From contig NZ_BQXN01000001.1 in the NCBI RefSeq assembly GCF_045862745.1, positions 62,001 through 126,000 on the forward strand: a DNA stretch of 64,000 nucleotides, given 5' to 3'. Below, one piece after another: positions 1 to 8,479 of this stretch. This stretch comes from Furfurilactobacillus entadae (lineage in GTDB: Bacteria > Bacillota > Bacilli > Lactobacillales > Lactobacillaceae). The position numbers were made by a program, and so were the translations under genes. Within the stretch, counting starts at the first letter, position 1; each line of letters begins with the position of its first letter. The notes beneath the pieces were generated by a model. The model worked only from the letters and a program-made list of their open reading frames with translations, was not told where the DNA came from and made no database searches.

Positions 1-222
1 TGTTGTGACGTGCGACCAAGAATTCGGTGAGGCCTTGATGGCTTCTGTCACCAACTCAACCATGCTTGGCGACCCCTGTAAGACGATCGTGACGTCGCCG
101 TTAACTTCATTACGAGCAAACCCAGTCAAATGGTGCCGGATTGCGAGTTGCGACACGGAGTAACGAAAGCCCACCCCCTGAACGCGACCCTGGGCGGTAA
201 GATGAACGGTGATTTCTGCCAT
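1..222 (-). CDS. acyP: Acylphosphatase, C-terminus cut off by window edge
   Basis: The translation of the minus strand starts MAEITVHLTAQGRVQGVGFR, which carries the acylphosphatase signature GRVQGVGFRY, with the active-site Arg in GFR. The substrate-positioning Asn is expected in the GFARNEVNGDV stretch. The enzyme hydrolyses acyl phosphates in the cytoplasm. The ATG at 220-222 follows a strong Shine-Dalgarno sequence (GGAGG, read from 228-232). About 74 residues are present of a usual 90 or so; the rest lies before the window. It is divergent from the rRNA methyltransferase gene, an arrangement common in lactobacilli. Confidence 0.9.
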   Translation of the reverse strand, partial: MAEITVHLTAQGRVQGVGFRYSVSQLAIRHHLTGFARNEVNGDVTIVLQGSPSMVELVTEAIKASPNSWSHVTT

Positions 223-290
223 ATGAACCTCCAAAAGACGGGATTTGTTGGGAAAGCTACTGTCATCGTAGCATGAAACGGTGCGGATTA

Positions 291-299
291 TGCTATAAT
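291..299 (+). promoter_or_regulatory. Extended -10 promoter of the rRNA methyltransferase gene
   Basis: TGCTATAAT is an extended -10 element (TGn plus a perfect TATAAT) 24 bases before the start codon. No good -35 box is seen, which is normal for extended -10 promoters. Confidence 0.55.
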
Positions 300-322
300 T
301 TGACGTCAGTGAGGTAATTATA

Positions 323-1093
323 ATGGAAAAAATCGTTTCGCTTCAAAACAACCGGGTGAAGACCTGGAAGAAATTAGCCACCAAGAAGGGCCGCGAACAA
401 GCGGGGACTTATTTACTTGATGGCTGGCACCTCGTCAAGGAGGCCGTTGCTGCTAACGTCGAACTTGTGGCTGTTATGGGAACACGTGAGGCCTGGCAGG
501 CTTATGCAAGTGAACTCTCAGAGCATTTGAACGCCATTGAAATTAGTGATGACGTGGCTAAAGCTATCGGGGACACCGTAACACCACAAGGGATTTTTGC
601 CGAGGTGAAGGTGCCAACGACCAGCACAACGTTGCCAGAGGTCGTCACTGGTGCTTGGTTGTTCTTGGATGCGGTCCAAGATCCAGGGAACATTGGGACC
701 ATCGTTCGGACCGCGGATGCAGCCGGCTTTAGTGGGGTTGTTTTTGGTCACGGAACGGCAGATCAGTTTGCACCAAAAGTGGTTCGGGCCATGCAAGGCA
801 GCCAGTTCCACATTCAGTTAGTGTCAGAGGACATGTATGCCGCTGTGCGCTACTTTAAGCGTTCTGGCCTCCCAGTTTACGGGACCAAGCTTGATCCAGA
901 CGCACAATCCTACCGTGATGTAACGGTGGGAGCCGACTTTGGGTTGATCATGGGGAACGAAGGAAACGGCATGGCTGCGGAATTAGGTAAGCTCACAACG
1001 GCCAATTTATACATTCCGATTCTTGGTCAAGCAGAGTCACTAAACGTTGCCATTGCGGCCGGTGTCTTGATGTTCCGGCTGAAGGAAGCTTAA
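323..1093 (+). CDS. TrmH/SpoU-family RNA 2'-O-methyltransferase
   Basis: A 256-residue SPOUT methyltransferase that should methylate a ribose 2'-OH in rRNA using S-adenosylmethionine. The three SpoU motifs are visible: motif 1 DPGNIGTIVRTADAAGF (about residues 119-135), motif 2 GLIMGNEGNGM (about 210-220) and motif 3 IPILGQAESLNVAIAAG (about 231-247), the knot that binds SAM. The N-terminal 100 residues resemble the SpoU substrate-binding domain that binds RNA. Family members of this length are often called TsnR/YsgA-like or RlmB-like; the exact target nucleotide cannot be told from sequence. GAGG lies upstream of the ATG. It is followed by an HD-domain gene with its own promoter. Confidence 0.9.
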   Translation: MEKIVSLQNNRVKTWKKLATKKGREQAGTYLLDGWHLVKEAVAANVELVAVMGTREAWQAYASELSEHLNAIEISDDVAKAIGDTVTPQGIFAEVKVPTTSTTLPEVVTGAWLFLDAVQDPGNIGTIVRTADAAGFSGVVFGHGTADQFAPKVVRAMQGSQFHIQLVSEDMYAAVRYFKRSGLPVYGTKLDPDAQSYRDVTVGADFGLIMGNEGNGMAAELGKLTTANLYIPILGQAESLNVAIAAGVLMFRLKEA

Positions 1094-1146
1094 TCAATTT
1101 AGTTTGCATAAAACGAGCCAAAAGACTATGAAAAAGTAAGCAAACC

Positions 1147-1155
1147 TGCTACAAT
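1147..1155 (+). promoter_or_regulatory. Extended -10 promoter before the HD-domain gene
   Basis: TGCTACAAT, an extended -10 hexamer about 50 bases upstream of the HD-domain start codon. Confidence 0.45.
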
Positions 1156-1204
1156 ACGTTTCAGATTCACAATTGTTCGTTAATTAAAGAAAAGGAAGCA
1201 TTGA

Positions 1205-1705
1205 ATGAAACCAAATGAATGGAAGCAAGATGCTGAATACGTTGCGCTGGTTAGCGATTTACTAGCGCGTCCAGAAGTGCAACGGTTGGCAGACTTCACG
1301 CAACACCATAACAGCACGCGGTTAGAACACTGTTTAAGTGTCTCATTTGATAGTTACCAAATCGCCAAACGGCGGGGCTGGGACTATCAGGCGGTTGCTC
1401 GTGCTGGGCTGTTACATGATTTGTTCTATTACGATTGGCGGACGACAAAGTTTGACTTGGGGACGCATGCCTTTATCCATCCTCGGGTCTCATTACGCAA
1501 TGCGGAAAAGCTGACGGAACTGTCTGATTTAGAAAAAGACATCATCCTAAAGCACATGTTCGGATTGACGATGGCCTTGCCAAAGTATAAGGAAAGCTTG
1601 TTGGTCTCCCTGGTGGATGACTACGAAGCAGTCCATGAGTACGGGAATCATACGCGTCGCAAGTGGCGGACCATGGTTCAACGGCTCCAATTAAAATTTA
1701 GTTAA
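1205..1705 (+). CDS. HD-domain phosphohydrolase-like protein
   Basis: A 166-residue cytoplasmic protein of the HD superfamily. The metal-binding pattern is visible: a first His in TRLEHCLSVS (about residues 39-48), the HD doublet in GLLHDLFYYDW (about 68-78), and later His and Asp residues in LKHMFG and LVDDYEA. It resembles the small YfbR/HDIG-type proteins often found next to the SpoU methyltransferase in lactobacilli. The substrate (nucleotide or phosphate ester) is not known. An AAGGAAG Shine-Dalgarno sequence precedes the ATG. Confidence 0.75.
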   Translation: MKPNEWKQDAEYVALVSDLLARPEVQRLADFTQHHNSTRLEHCLSVSFDSYQIAKRRGWDYQAVARAGLLHDLFYYDWRTTKFDLGTHAFIHPRVSLRNAEKLTELSDLEKDIILKHMFGLTMALPKYKESLLVSLVDDYEAVHEYGNHTRRKWRTMVQRLQLKFS

Positions 1706-1769
1706 TGACTCAGTTGTGATTAACAACGGGTAGTTAAGTTCAATTAACGAACGAAGGGGGGACAAAAAA

Positions 1770-2111
1770 ATGTCAGAGACAATGACAGAGTTGGCACAAT
1801 TCAAGATGTGTCCGAAGTTTGAAAAGACGTTTTCAATTCTTGGAAAGAAATGGAACGGCCTCATCATTGAGTCACTACTTGCTCAAGGTGACCTCCGCTT
1901 TAAAGATATCGCAAGTTCCATTGATAAGTGTTCTGACCGAATGCTTGTTGAACGATTGAAAGAACTTGAAGAAGCAGGCATTGTGACGCGTGACGCATCC
2001 GAAAACTCGACGTTGATCGAGTACCGGTTAACGGACAAGGGACGCGACATGAACGACATGATGACAACGATCCACGAGTGGTCAGACAAGTGGAGTGGCC
2101 CTGAATGCTAG
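1770..2111 (+). CDS. HxlR-family winged-helix transcriptional regulator
   Basis: A 113-residue regulator with the HxlR/DUF24 layout: an N-terminal Cys in FKMCPKFEKTF (residue 14), followed by ILGKKWNGLIIESLL, the recognition region FKDIASSIDKCSDRMLVERLKELEEAGIV split over helices, and a wing ending EYRLTDKGRDM. The near-N-terminal Cys is the residue used by redox- or electrophile-sensing family members. It forms a single-gene unit between the HD-domain gene and the pheST leader. GAAGGGGGG gives a very strong ribosome-binding site. The target genes are unknown; HxlR proteins often control a neighbouring oxidoreductase, but none is adjacent here. Confidence 0.88.
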   Translation: MSETMTELAQFKMCPKFEKTFSILGKKWNGLIIESLLAQGDLRFKDIASSIDKCSDRMLVERLKELEEAGIVTRDASENSTLIEYRLTDKGRDMNDMMTTIHEWSDKWSGPEC

Positions 2112-2164
2112 TTTGGACATTGACCTTTCTAGTGGCTTAGCCTAAAATAATGATTCGTAAGCAA

Positions 2165-2425
2165 TAAATGCGATGACAAAAAAGAGTAGTGTGACCGCCT
2201 TCAGGGAGTCGTGACATGGACTGAAATCACGACATGAGGTAACACGAATTCACTTTTCGAGCAGAGATTGGGCGAGATCCTTATTTAGTAAGGATCATCA
2301 AAAAATTCTCCGGTGGTCCCCGTTATGGCCTTTGAGTGGTCAGTGGACGATTGTCGCACTGGCAACAAGGGTGGTACCGCGGATTGTCGTCCCTTTCCTG
2401 ATGGACAGGAAAGGGGCTTTTTTTA
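2165..2425 (+). promoter_or_regulatory. T-box riboswitch (Phe) of pheST
   Basis: The leader carries the T-box core AACAAGGGTGGTACCGCGG (2364-2382). It is followed by a terminator hairpin with arms CCCTTTCCTG (2391-2400) and CAGGAAAGGG (2406-2415) and a run of eight T (2418-2425). In the Stem I region an AGTA-type bulge motif occurs near 2185, and GAATTCA at 2246-2252 places the specifier codon TTC (Phe) at 2249-2251 in the usual GAA-codon-A context. Uncharged tRNA-Phe would stabilise the antiterminator and let transcription run into pheST. The 5' end is approximate. Confidence 0.93.
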
Positions 2426-2501
2426 TGCTTTTTTACTGTCCGAACGGAGCATCACGCACCGCAAAAGCAAGGTAGTTGTACGTCATTTAAGGAGGAGACA
2501 C

Positions 2502-3548
2502 ATGACATTAAAAGATCGTTTGCAAGAACTACATGATCATGGTTTGGCAGACATTAAACACAGTGATAATTTGGAACGAATTAACGAGATTCGGGTTCAA
2601 TTATTAGGGAAAAAAGGGCCAATTACGGAAGCACTTCGGGGACTACGCGATTTAACGGCTGAAGAACGGCCAAAGGTGGGGAGCTTTGCGAACCAGATTC
2701 GCGATGAACTTACCACGGCAATTGAAACCCGGCGTCAAGAACTGGAAGCAGCTGCGTTAAACGCACAACTGGCTGCGGATACAGTGGATGTTACATTGCC
2801 GGGGGTTCCTGTGGCTCAGGGACAACCACACGTGATTCAAAGCATCATTGACCAGTTGGAAGACATGTTTATTGGCATGGGGTACCAGGTGGTTGATGGT
2901 CCAGAAGTTGAAGACGATCATCATAACTTTGAAATGATGAACTTGCCAAAGGACCATCCTGCCCGTGATATGCAGGACACGTTCTACATCACACCCGACA
3001 TTTTGATGCGGACGCACACTAGTCCTAATCAGGCCCGAGCCATGGAAAACCATGACTTTAGTAACGGTCCGTTGAAGATGATCAGCCCCGGCCGTGTGTA
3101 CCGGCGTGATACAGATGACGCAACGCATAGCCACCAGTTCCATCAAGTTGAAGGACTTGTGATCGACAAGCACATTACGATGGCTGACTTAAAGGGAACG
3201 CTCGAAATGGTGGCAGCAAACCTATTCGGCGATCAGTTTGACGTTCGGCTACGCCCAAGTTACTTCCCATTCACGGAACCATCTGTTGAAGCAGACATCA
3301 CGTGTTTCAACTGTCTGGGTAAGGGCTGTGCGGTCTGCAAGTACACGGGCTGGATCGAAGTTTTGGGTGCCGGAATGGTGCATCCAAACGTGTTGAAGAT
3401 GGCCGGCGTGGATGCCTCCGTTTATGGTGGGTTTGCCTTTGGCCTTGGTCCGGACCGGTTTGCCATGTTGAAGTATGGTGTCGACGACATCCGGAACTTC
3501 TACCTAAATGACACACGTTTCCTAACACAATTTTACAAACGGGGGTAA
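2502..3548 (+). CDS. pheS: Phenylalanyl-tRNA synthetase alpha subunit
   Basis: Catalytic subunit of the alpha2-beta2 class II synthetase that charges tRNA-Phe. The start is the ATG at 2502, after AAGGAGGAG at 2489-2497. The open frame extends upstream to 2313, but that part lies inside the T-box and its terminator, so it is not translated. This gives 348 residues, the usual length. The N-terminal coiled-coil is followed by the class II core: motif 2 around GRVYRRDTDDATHSHQFHQ, the Cys-rich stretch ITCFNCLGKGCAVC, and motif 3 GFAFGLGPDRFAMLKYG near the C-terminus. pheT follows 9 bases after the stop. Confidence 0.97.
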   Translation: MTLKDRLQELHDHGLADIKHSDNLERINEIRVQLLGKKGPITEALRGLRDLTAEERPKVGSFANQIRDELTTAIETRRQELEAAALNAQLAADTVDVTLPGVPVAQGQPHVIQSIIDQLEDMFIGMGYQVVDGPEVEDDHHNFEMMNLPKDHPARDMQDTFYITPDILMRTHTSPNQARAMENHDFSNGPLKMISPGRVYRRDTDDATHSHQFHQVEGLVIDKHITMADLKGTLEMVAANLFGDQFDVRLRPSYFPFTEPSVEADITCFNCLGKGCAVCKYTGWIEVLGAGMVHPNVLKMAGVDASVYGGFAFGLGPDRFAMLKYGVDDIRNFYLNDTRFLTQFYKRG

Positions 3549-3557
3549 ACAACAGCG

Positions 3558-5969
3558 ATGAAAGTTTCAACAGATTGGTTATCAGAGTACCTCACCCTGG
3601 ATGTGGCCCCAAAGGACCTCGGTGAAAAGATTGAACGAACGGCCGTTGAAGTGGACCGGGTCTACAAAATGAGCGACGGCATGAGTAAATTGATTGTTGG
3701 GGAAACGTTGAGCGTTGAACCACACCCAGATTCAGATCACTTGCACGTTTGTCAGGTGAACGTTGGCGAAGATGAACCACAACAGATCGTGTGTGGGGCG
3801 CCGAACGTTGCCGTGGGACAAAAGGTGATCGTTGCGATGCCTGGTGCCTGGATCGGCGGTCACAACAAGATCAAGAAGGGCAAGATGCGCGGCGTCGTTT
3901 CAAACGGAATGCTGTGTGCCCTCCAAGAAATTGGTTTTGATGCCAAGATCGCACCAAGTGACTACGAAGATGGGATCTACATTTTGCCAGCTGACAGTGT
4001 TCCTGGTGAATCTGTTTTTCCAATTTTGGGCATGGATGACGACATCATCGAAACGGACCTCACACCAAACCGTGGGGACATGAACTCCATGAACGGAACG
4101 GCGTGGGAAGTCGGCGCCATCTACGGTCAAACACCAAAACTTCCAGAATTCACCCTGACAGAAGCAGCGTCAGCCAACGTTGCCGACCTCATTAACGTCA
4201 CGGCAGACCCTGCGTTAGCACCAACGTATAAAATGCGTGTGGTCCAAAATGTGACGGTTCAAGCAAGCCCACTATGGCTGCAAAAGCGGTTATGGGAAGC
4301 GGGCATTCGGCCGATCAATAACGTCGTTGACGTTACCAACTACATGATGTTGATGTATGGTCAACCCTTGCACGCCTTTGATTATGACAAGTTGACGAGT
4401 CATAACATTAGCGTTCGGTTGGCACATGCTGGTGAAACGTTGACCACGTTGGATGACGAAGAACGGACGTTGCGCGATACAGATATGGTGATTGCTGATG
4501 GCGACCGTGCCATCGCCTTAGCCGGAACGATGGGTGGGTTGGACACAGAAATTGATGACAATACAACGACAATTGCCATTGAAAGTGCCATCTTTGAACC
4601 CATTCACATTCGGAAAACAGCGCGTCATTTCAACCTGCATTCGGAAGCTTCCATGCGGTTTGAACGTGGGATCAACCCAGCTGACAACCAGACAACGTTG
4701 GACCATGCCGCAGCCTTGATGGCTGAACTGGGCGCTGGGGATGTTGCTACGGGAACCGCAGTTGGTAGTGAAACGGTGGTTAATCCGGTTGTTGTTCCAA
4801 TTACGTTGACCCGGATCAACCATGTGCTGGGCACAACGTTAACGGCAGCAGCTGTGCAAACGTTATTTGATCACTTAAACTTCCCAACGACTAACGACGG
4901 GGAAACGTTCACGGTGACGGTTCCCGTTCGCCGGTGGGATATTGCGATCGAAGCTGATTTGATGGAAGAAGTTGCCCGACTTTACGGCTATGACAACTTG
5001 CCATCAACGTTACCAACGGGACCAACCACACCGGGCTCATTGACGTCAGCGCAACGGATCATGCGTGACGCCCGGCATTTGCTGGAAGGTGCTGGTTTAA
5101 ACCAGGCCATTAGTTATGCACTAACGACTACGGCAAAGGCTGAACAGTTCATGATGCGGGATAGCGAACCAACGTTATTGGACTTCCCAATGAGTTCTGA
5201 TCACACAACGGCGCGGATGAACTTGATCAGCGGGTTGTTGGACGACGTGGCGTATAACGTTGCGCGTAAGCAAACGGATGTCAGTTTGTACGAACAGGGA
5301 CGGGTGTTCTATCGCGAAGGTGATGACATTCGGCCACTGGAAGAAGAACACATCGCGGGTGCCATTACGGGCACAATGACACCAGCGACATGGAACAATA
5401 AGGCTGCGGCCGCTGACTTCTTCAGCATGAAGGGGATCGTTGAGCTGTTCTTGCACGACATGGGCTTGTCGAAACCCGTTAGCTATCAAGCGAACCAAAC
5501 ACGGCCAGAAATGCACCCCGGCCAAACGGCAGACGTTTACGTGGGGGATGAACTGGTTGGGTTTGTGGGTCAAGTGCACCCAACGATTGCGGTTGATTAC
5601 AAGATTCCGGCAACGTTTGTGTTTGAACTGAACTTGCAGGCCTTGATTGATGCGGACCATGACCGGCAGCAGTACGCACCAATTTCGAAGTTCCCAGCAG
5701 TAACGCGGGATGTGGCCATCTTGGTCGATGAAACGGTGACAAACGCGGATGTGATTGGAGCCATTGAAAAACGTGGCGGCGCTCACTTGGTGGACGTTAC
5801 ACTGTTTGATGTTTACGCGGGTAACCATCTGCCAGCCGGGAAGAAATCATTGGCATATACATTAACGTTCCAGGATGTGAAGGCAACGTTGGTGGAAGCG
5901 GATGTAACAAAGTCCTTCGATAAGGTCGTGAAGGAACTGGAAACAAGCTTCGAGGCAGAAATTAGGTAG
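3558..5969 (+). CDS. pheT: Phenylalanyl-tRNA synthetase beta subunit
   Basis: An 803-residue partner of PheS that carries tRNA-binding and editing functions. Domains in order: the EMAP/OB tRNA-binding domain (about residues 40-155, LIVGETLSVEPHPDSDHLHVC), the B3/4 editing domain (about 200-390), B5 (about 400-475), the catalytic-like core, and the C-terminal ferredoxin-fold anticodon-binding domain with the family motif FPAVTRDVAILVDE (about 713-726). It is co-transcribed with pheS under the T-box. The stop codon TAG at 5967-5969 is followed after one base by a long hairpin element that probably ends the transcript. Confidence 0.97.
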   Translation: MKVSTDWLSEYLTLDVAPKDLGEKIERTAVEVDRVYKMSDGMSKLIVGETLSVEPHPDSDHLHVCQVNVGEDEPQQIVCGAPNVAVGQKVIVAMPGAWIGGHNKIKKGKMRGVVSNGMLCALQEIGFDAKIAPSDYEDGIYILPADSVPGESVFPILGMDDDIIETDLTPNRGDMNSMNGTAWEVGAIYGQTPKLPEFTLTEAASANVADLINVTADPALAPTYKMRVVQNVTVQASPLWLQKRLWEAGIRPINNVVDVTNYMMLMYGQPLHAFDYDKLTSHNISVRLAHAGETLTTLDDEERTLRDTDMVIADGDRAIALAGTMGGLDTEIDDNTTTIAIESAIFEPIHIRKTARHFNLHSEASMRFERGINPADNQTTLDHAAALMAELGAGDVATGTAVGSETVVNPVVVPITLTRINHVLGTTLTAAAVQTLFDHLNFPTTNDGETFTVTVPVRRWDIAIEADLMEEVARLYGYDNLPSTLPTGPTTPGSLTSAQRIMRDARHLLEGAGLNQAISYALTTTAKAEQFMMRDSEPTLLDFPMSSDHTTARMNLISGLLDDVAYNVARKQTDVSLYEQGRVFYREGDDIRPLEEEHIAGAITGTMTPATWNNKAAAADFFSMKGIVELFLHDMGLSKPVSYQANQTRPEMHPGQTADVYVGDELVGFVGQVHPTIAVDYKIPATFVFELNLQALIDADHDRQQYAPISKFPAVTRDVAILVDETVTNADVIGAIEKRGGAHLVDVTLFDVYAGNHLPAGKKSLAYTLTFQDVKATLVEADVTKSFDKVVKELETSFEAEIR

Positions 5970-5970
5970 A

Positions 5971-6105
5971 GCGAAAGCTAGCGCGTTTAGGCTAACTCAG
6001 GTAACACAAAACAGGTTCTTATGGACGATTTCTGTCCATGAGAACCTGTTTTGTGTTACCTGAGCCAGAGCCTGTGCTAGCTTTCGCGTTTTCGGCAACG
6101 AAAAC
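5971..6105. repeat. Nested hairpin element, copy A (after pheT)
   Basis: Outer inverted repeats GCGAAAGCTAGC (5971-5982) and GCTAGCTTTCGC (6076-6087) enclose an inner stem of 31 pairs. The inner arms start at CTCAGGTAACACAAAAC and end at the matching GTTTTGTGTTACCTGAG, with one G-U pair and a 7-base loop between GGAC and GTCC. Right after the outer arm comes a third hairpin, GTTTTCG-GCAA-CGAAAAC (6088-6105), with a GNRA tetraloop. The element starts one base after the pheT stop codon. Related copies follow udk and glnA. A likely role is transcription termination or protection of the mRNA 3' end. The short open frame overlapping it has no ribosome-binding site and is not a gene. Confidence 0.85.
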
Positions 6106-6264
6106 AGGGAAAAACGCATTGATAGGGGGCACTTTTAGCGGATTTGAGAGACCACTAAACCGGTTAATTATGTCAAAATCGTGTCATTGCTCAAGTGAGT
6201 GTAGTTTTGAACAGCATTTTTCGCTACAATGTAAAGGATGATTTTAAATTAGGGGGCAAACTTT

Positions 6265-7383
6265 ATGCAACGTCGTACACGTCCGCGTCAACACACGGGC
6301 CGTAACTGGCTGATCGGGATTTTCCTTGCAGTGATTGTTATCATTGTTGGGGGTATTCTTTTCCGCAATATCAGTTATTCTAACAACCTAAAAGCCGTTA
6401 ATCCAAGCAGCCATAAAAAGGTGCAGGTTCAAGTCGAACAAGGGGCCACGGCTCAACAGGTTGCCACAGCGCTTCAAAAAGAGGGCGCCATTAAGAACGC
6501 CAGCGCGTTTAATAAGTACACGGCTGATAATAACATGGCTGATTTTAAGGCCGGTTATTTCGTTGTGACGAAGAACATGACGGTTAAACAAATCGCGAAG
6601 AAATTGAATCAACCCGGGTCAGACATGCCGTTATTGACCACTGCAAAGAATTCACTGTTAATTACAGAAGGTGAAACGGTTGAACAGATCGCCGAATCCT
6701 TGCCAAAACATTCTAAGTACACCAAGCAAGAATTTTTGGACCTGATGAAGGACGAAAGTTTTGTTAAGGGCTTAGCTAAGACATACCCTGACTTATTGTC
6801 ATCCAGTATGTCATCAACTGGGGTGCGTTATCACCTTGAAGGGTACCTATTCCCAGCCGTTTACGACACCAAGAAGCCAGCAACCTTAAAGGCACTGGTT
6901 GAACAAATGGTTGCGGCAACTAATCAACGTGTTCAACCGTACCTCAGCAGTTTCCAATCTGAAGGCTTGACGGTTCAACAAGCGATGACGTTAGCCTCAT
7001 TGGCGCAAAAGGAAGCCAACACGGCAAGCGATATGCAAACTGTTGCTGGTGTCTTCTTCAACCGGATCAAGGCTGACATGCCATTACAATCTGATGTTTC
7101 CGTGCAATATGCACTGAACAAGAAGAAGCCAAACTTATCCTTAGCTGATTTAAAGGTTGATTCACCATATAACCTGTACGCCAACACGGGTTACGGTCCT
7201 GGACCGTTTAACAACCCTGGGTTAAGTGCAATTGAAGCGGTGGCACAACCAGCAAATGAAGATCAAGGATACCTGTACTTTGTGGCCAACATGAAGACTG
7301 GGAAGATTCATTACTCAAAGACACTTGATGAACAAAATGCTTACACAAGTAAGTATCAAAGCGATAACAGCAAACAAAAATAG
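6265..7383 (+). CDS. mltG: Endolytic murein transglycosylase MltG
   Basis: A 372-residue membrane-anchored YceG-family enzyme that cleaves nascent glycan strands and so sets where peptidoglycan chains end. One transmembrane helix lies near the N-terminus (about residues 14-34, WLIGIFLAVIVIIVGGILF) after a basic cytoplasmic tail. A LysM-like subdomain follows (about 55-110), then the catalytic domain. The catalytic Glu is expected at E250 in LASLAQKEANTASDM. The family C-terminal block SPYNLYANTGYGPGPFNNPG is clear. AGGGGGC precedes the ATG. udk follows 24 bases later, and greA next, a common order in lactobacilli. Confidence 0.95.
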   Translation: MQRRTRPRQHTGRNWLIGIFLAVIVIIVGGILFRNISYSNNLKAVNPSSHKKVQVQVEQGATAQQVATALQKEGAIKNASAFNKYTADNNMADFKAGYFVVTKNMTVKQIAKKLNQPGSDMPLLTTAKNSLLITEGETVEQIAESLPKHSKYTKQEFLDLMKDESFVKGLAKTYPDLLSSSMSSTGVRYHLEGYLFPAVYDTKKPATLKALVEQMVAATNQRVQPYLSSFQSEGLTVQQAMTLASLAQKEANTASDMQTVAGVFFNRIKADMPLQSDVSVQYALNKKKPNLSLADLKVDSPYNLYANTGYGPGPFNNPGLSAIEAVAQPANEDQGYLYFVANMKTGKIHYSKTLDEQNAYTSKYQSDNSKQK

Positions 7384-7407
7384 GGTAAACGAAAAGGAGA
7401 CAGGGTA

Positions 7408-8082
7408 ATGACAGAACAAGCAAAGCGTCCGGTTGTAATTGGTGTGACTGGTGGTTCTGGGAGCGGAAAGACAACCGTTAGCCAAGCCATTTATAACCAG
7501 TTGGCTGGCCATTCGATCCTGATTTTGCAGCAGGATTCCTACTATAACGATCAGGCGGAAATGACGATTCCTGAACGCCGGGCCGTGAACTATGATCACC
7601 CCTTAGCTTTTGATTACGATCTCCTGATCGAACAGCTCACGCACTTAATCAACTATGAGGCCATTGAAAAGCCTGTTTATGATTACAAAGAATTAACGCG
7701 AAGCACTGAAACTGAACATCAAGAACCACGTGATGTCATCATCCTGGAAGGAATCTTGATTTTGGATGATCCCCGGTTACGTGATTTGATGGACATTAAG
7801 GTGTACGTGGACACAGATGACGACATTCGAATCATTCGCCGAATTGAACGGGACATTAACGAACGGGCCCGGACATTAGACAACGTCATCGACCAATACC
7901 TGGCAACAGTGAAGCCAATGTACCATCAGTTTGTGGAACCAACAAAGCGTTACGCAGACCTGATCGTGCCCGAGGGTGGCGAAAATACGGTGGCCATTGA
8001 CCTGTTGTCAACAAAGATCCGCGACATCTTGGCAAAAGATGGTAAGGACAGTATGTTTAAAGCACAAAAGAGCAAAAGCTAG
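7408..8082 (+). CDS. udk: Uridine kinase
   Basis: A 224-residue enzyme that phosphorylates uridine (and cytidine) for pyrimidine salvage. The P-loop GVTGGSGSGKTT is at about residues 11-22. The QDSYYND motif (about 45-51) and the NYDHPLAFD stretch are typical, and the lid region holds RIIRRIERDINERAR. AAAGGAG precedes the ATG. The last codons, KSKS plus TAG, are formed by the left arm of the hairpin element that begins at 8072. The present C-terminus may therefore have been created when that element arrived. Confidence 0.96.
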   Translation: MTEQAKRPVVIGVTGGSGSGKTTVSQAIYNQLAGHSILILQQDSYYNDQAEMTIPERRAVNYDHPLAFDYDLLIEQLTHLINYEAIEKPVYDYKELTRSTETEHQEPRDVIILEGILILDDPRLRDLMDIKVYVDTDDDIRIIRRIERDINERARTLDNVIDQYLATVKPMYHQFVEPTKRYADLIVPEGGENTVAIDLLSTKIRDILAKDGKDSMFKAQKSKS

Positions 8083-8208
8083 CACGTTTAGGCTAACTCA
8101 GGTAACGAAAAAATCGGTGTTTGTGGACGTTTTTGGTCCACGGACACCGATTTTTTCGTTAGATGAGCCAAGGCCTGCGCTAGCTTTCGCGTTTTCGGCA
8201 ACGAAAAC
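8072..8208. repeat. Nested hairpin element, copy B (overlaps the end of udk)
   Basis: Same design as the copy after pheT. Outer arms are GCAAAAGCTAGC (8072-8083) and GCTAGCTTTCGC (8179-8190). The inner stem begins AACGAAAAAATCGGTG and closes on GTGGAC/GTCCAC, with two positions that pair only as G-U in RNA. The trailing hairpin GTTTTCG-GCAA-CGAAAAC is at 8191-8208. The inner-stem sequence differs from copy A but is still fully paired. The udk stop codon TAG at 8080-8082 lies in the left outer arm. Confidence 0.85.
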
Positions 8209-8237
8209 AAAGAAAGGATGGGAACGCACTCAATGTT

Positions 8238-8305
8238 ATGGACGTTTTTTGTCCACAGACACCGATTTTTTTGTTAGATGAGCCAGAGCCTGTGCTAGCT
8301 TTCGC
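8238..8305. repeat. Truncated right half of the hairpin element
   Basis: A second copy of the loop and right arm: ATGGACGTTTTTTGTCC, then CAGACACCGATTTTTTTG, then TTAGATGAGCCAGAGCCTG and the outer arm GCTAGCTTTCGC (ending 8305). It repeats 8133-8190 with point changes. The left half is missing and the trailing GNRA hairpin has decayed. This looks like a partial tandem duplication. It leaves a 397-base stretch (8083-8479) between udk and greA with no gene. Confidence 0.75.
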
Positions 8306-8479
8306 GTTTTCAAACGGCAGCAACCGACTTACTTTAGTCCGTGAAAGACTCCGTTTTGTATAAGCCAAACGTTAAATCTAATGAATCCGGCAATTTTCTC
8401 GGTTAGTCCGTTTACAAGGACAGTTGTGCATGGTAACCTTGTGACTGTTGAAATTAGTGACAAAGGAGTTACATTAAAA

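Noticed and set aside
2313..2501. Upstream extension of the pheS reading frame
   Set aside because: It runs through the T-box core and the terminator. The ATG at 2502 has a perfect ribosome-binding site and gives the usual 348 residues.
5175..5828. 217-residue minus-strand frame inside pheT
   Set aside because: Composition is that of an antisense shadow (rich in His, Arg, Val, Asn); no ribosome-binding site, and pheT is certain.
6038..6241. 67-residue open frame after pheT
   Set aside because: It begins in the right arm of the hairpin element, has no ribosome-binding site and no similarity to known proteins.
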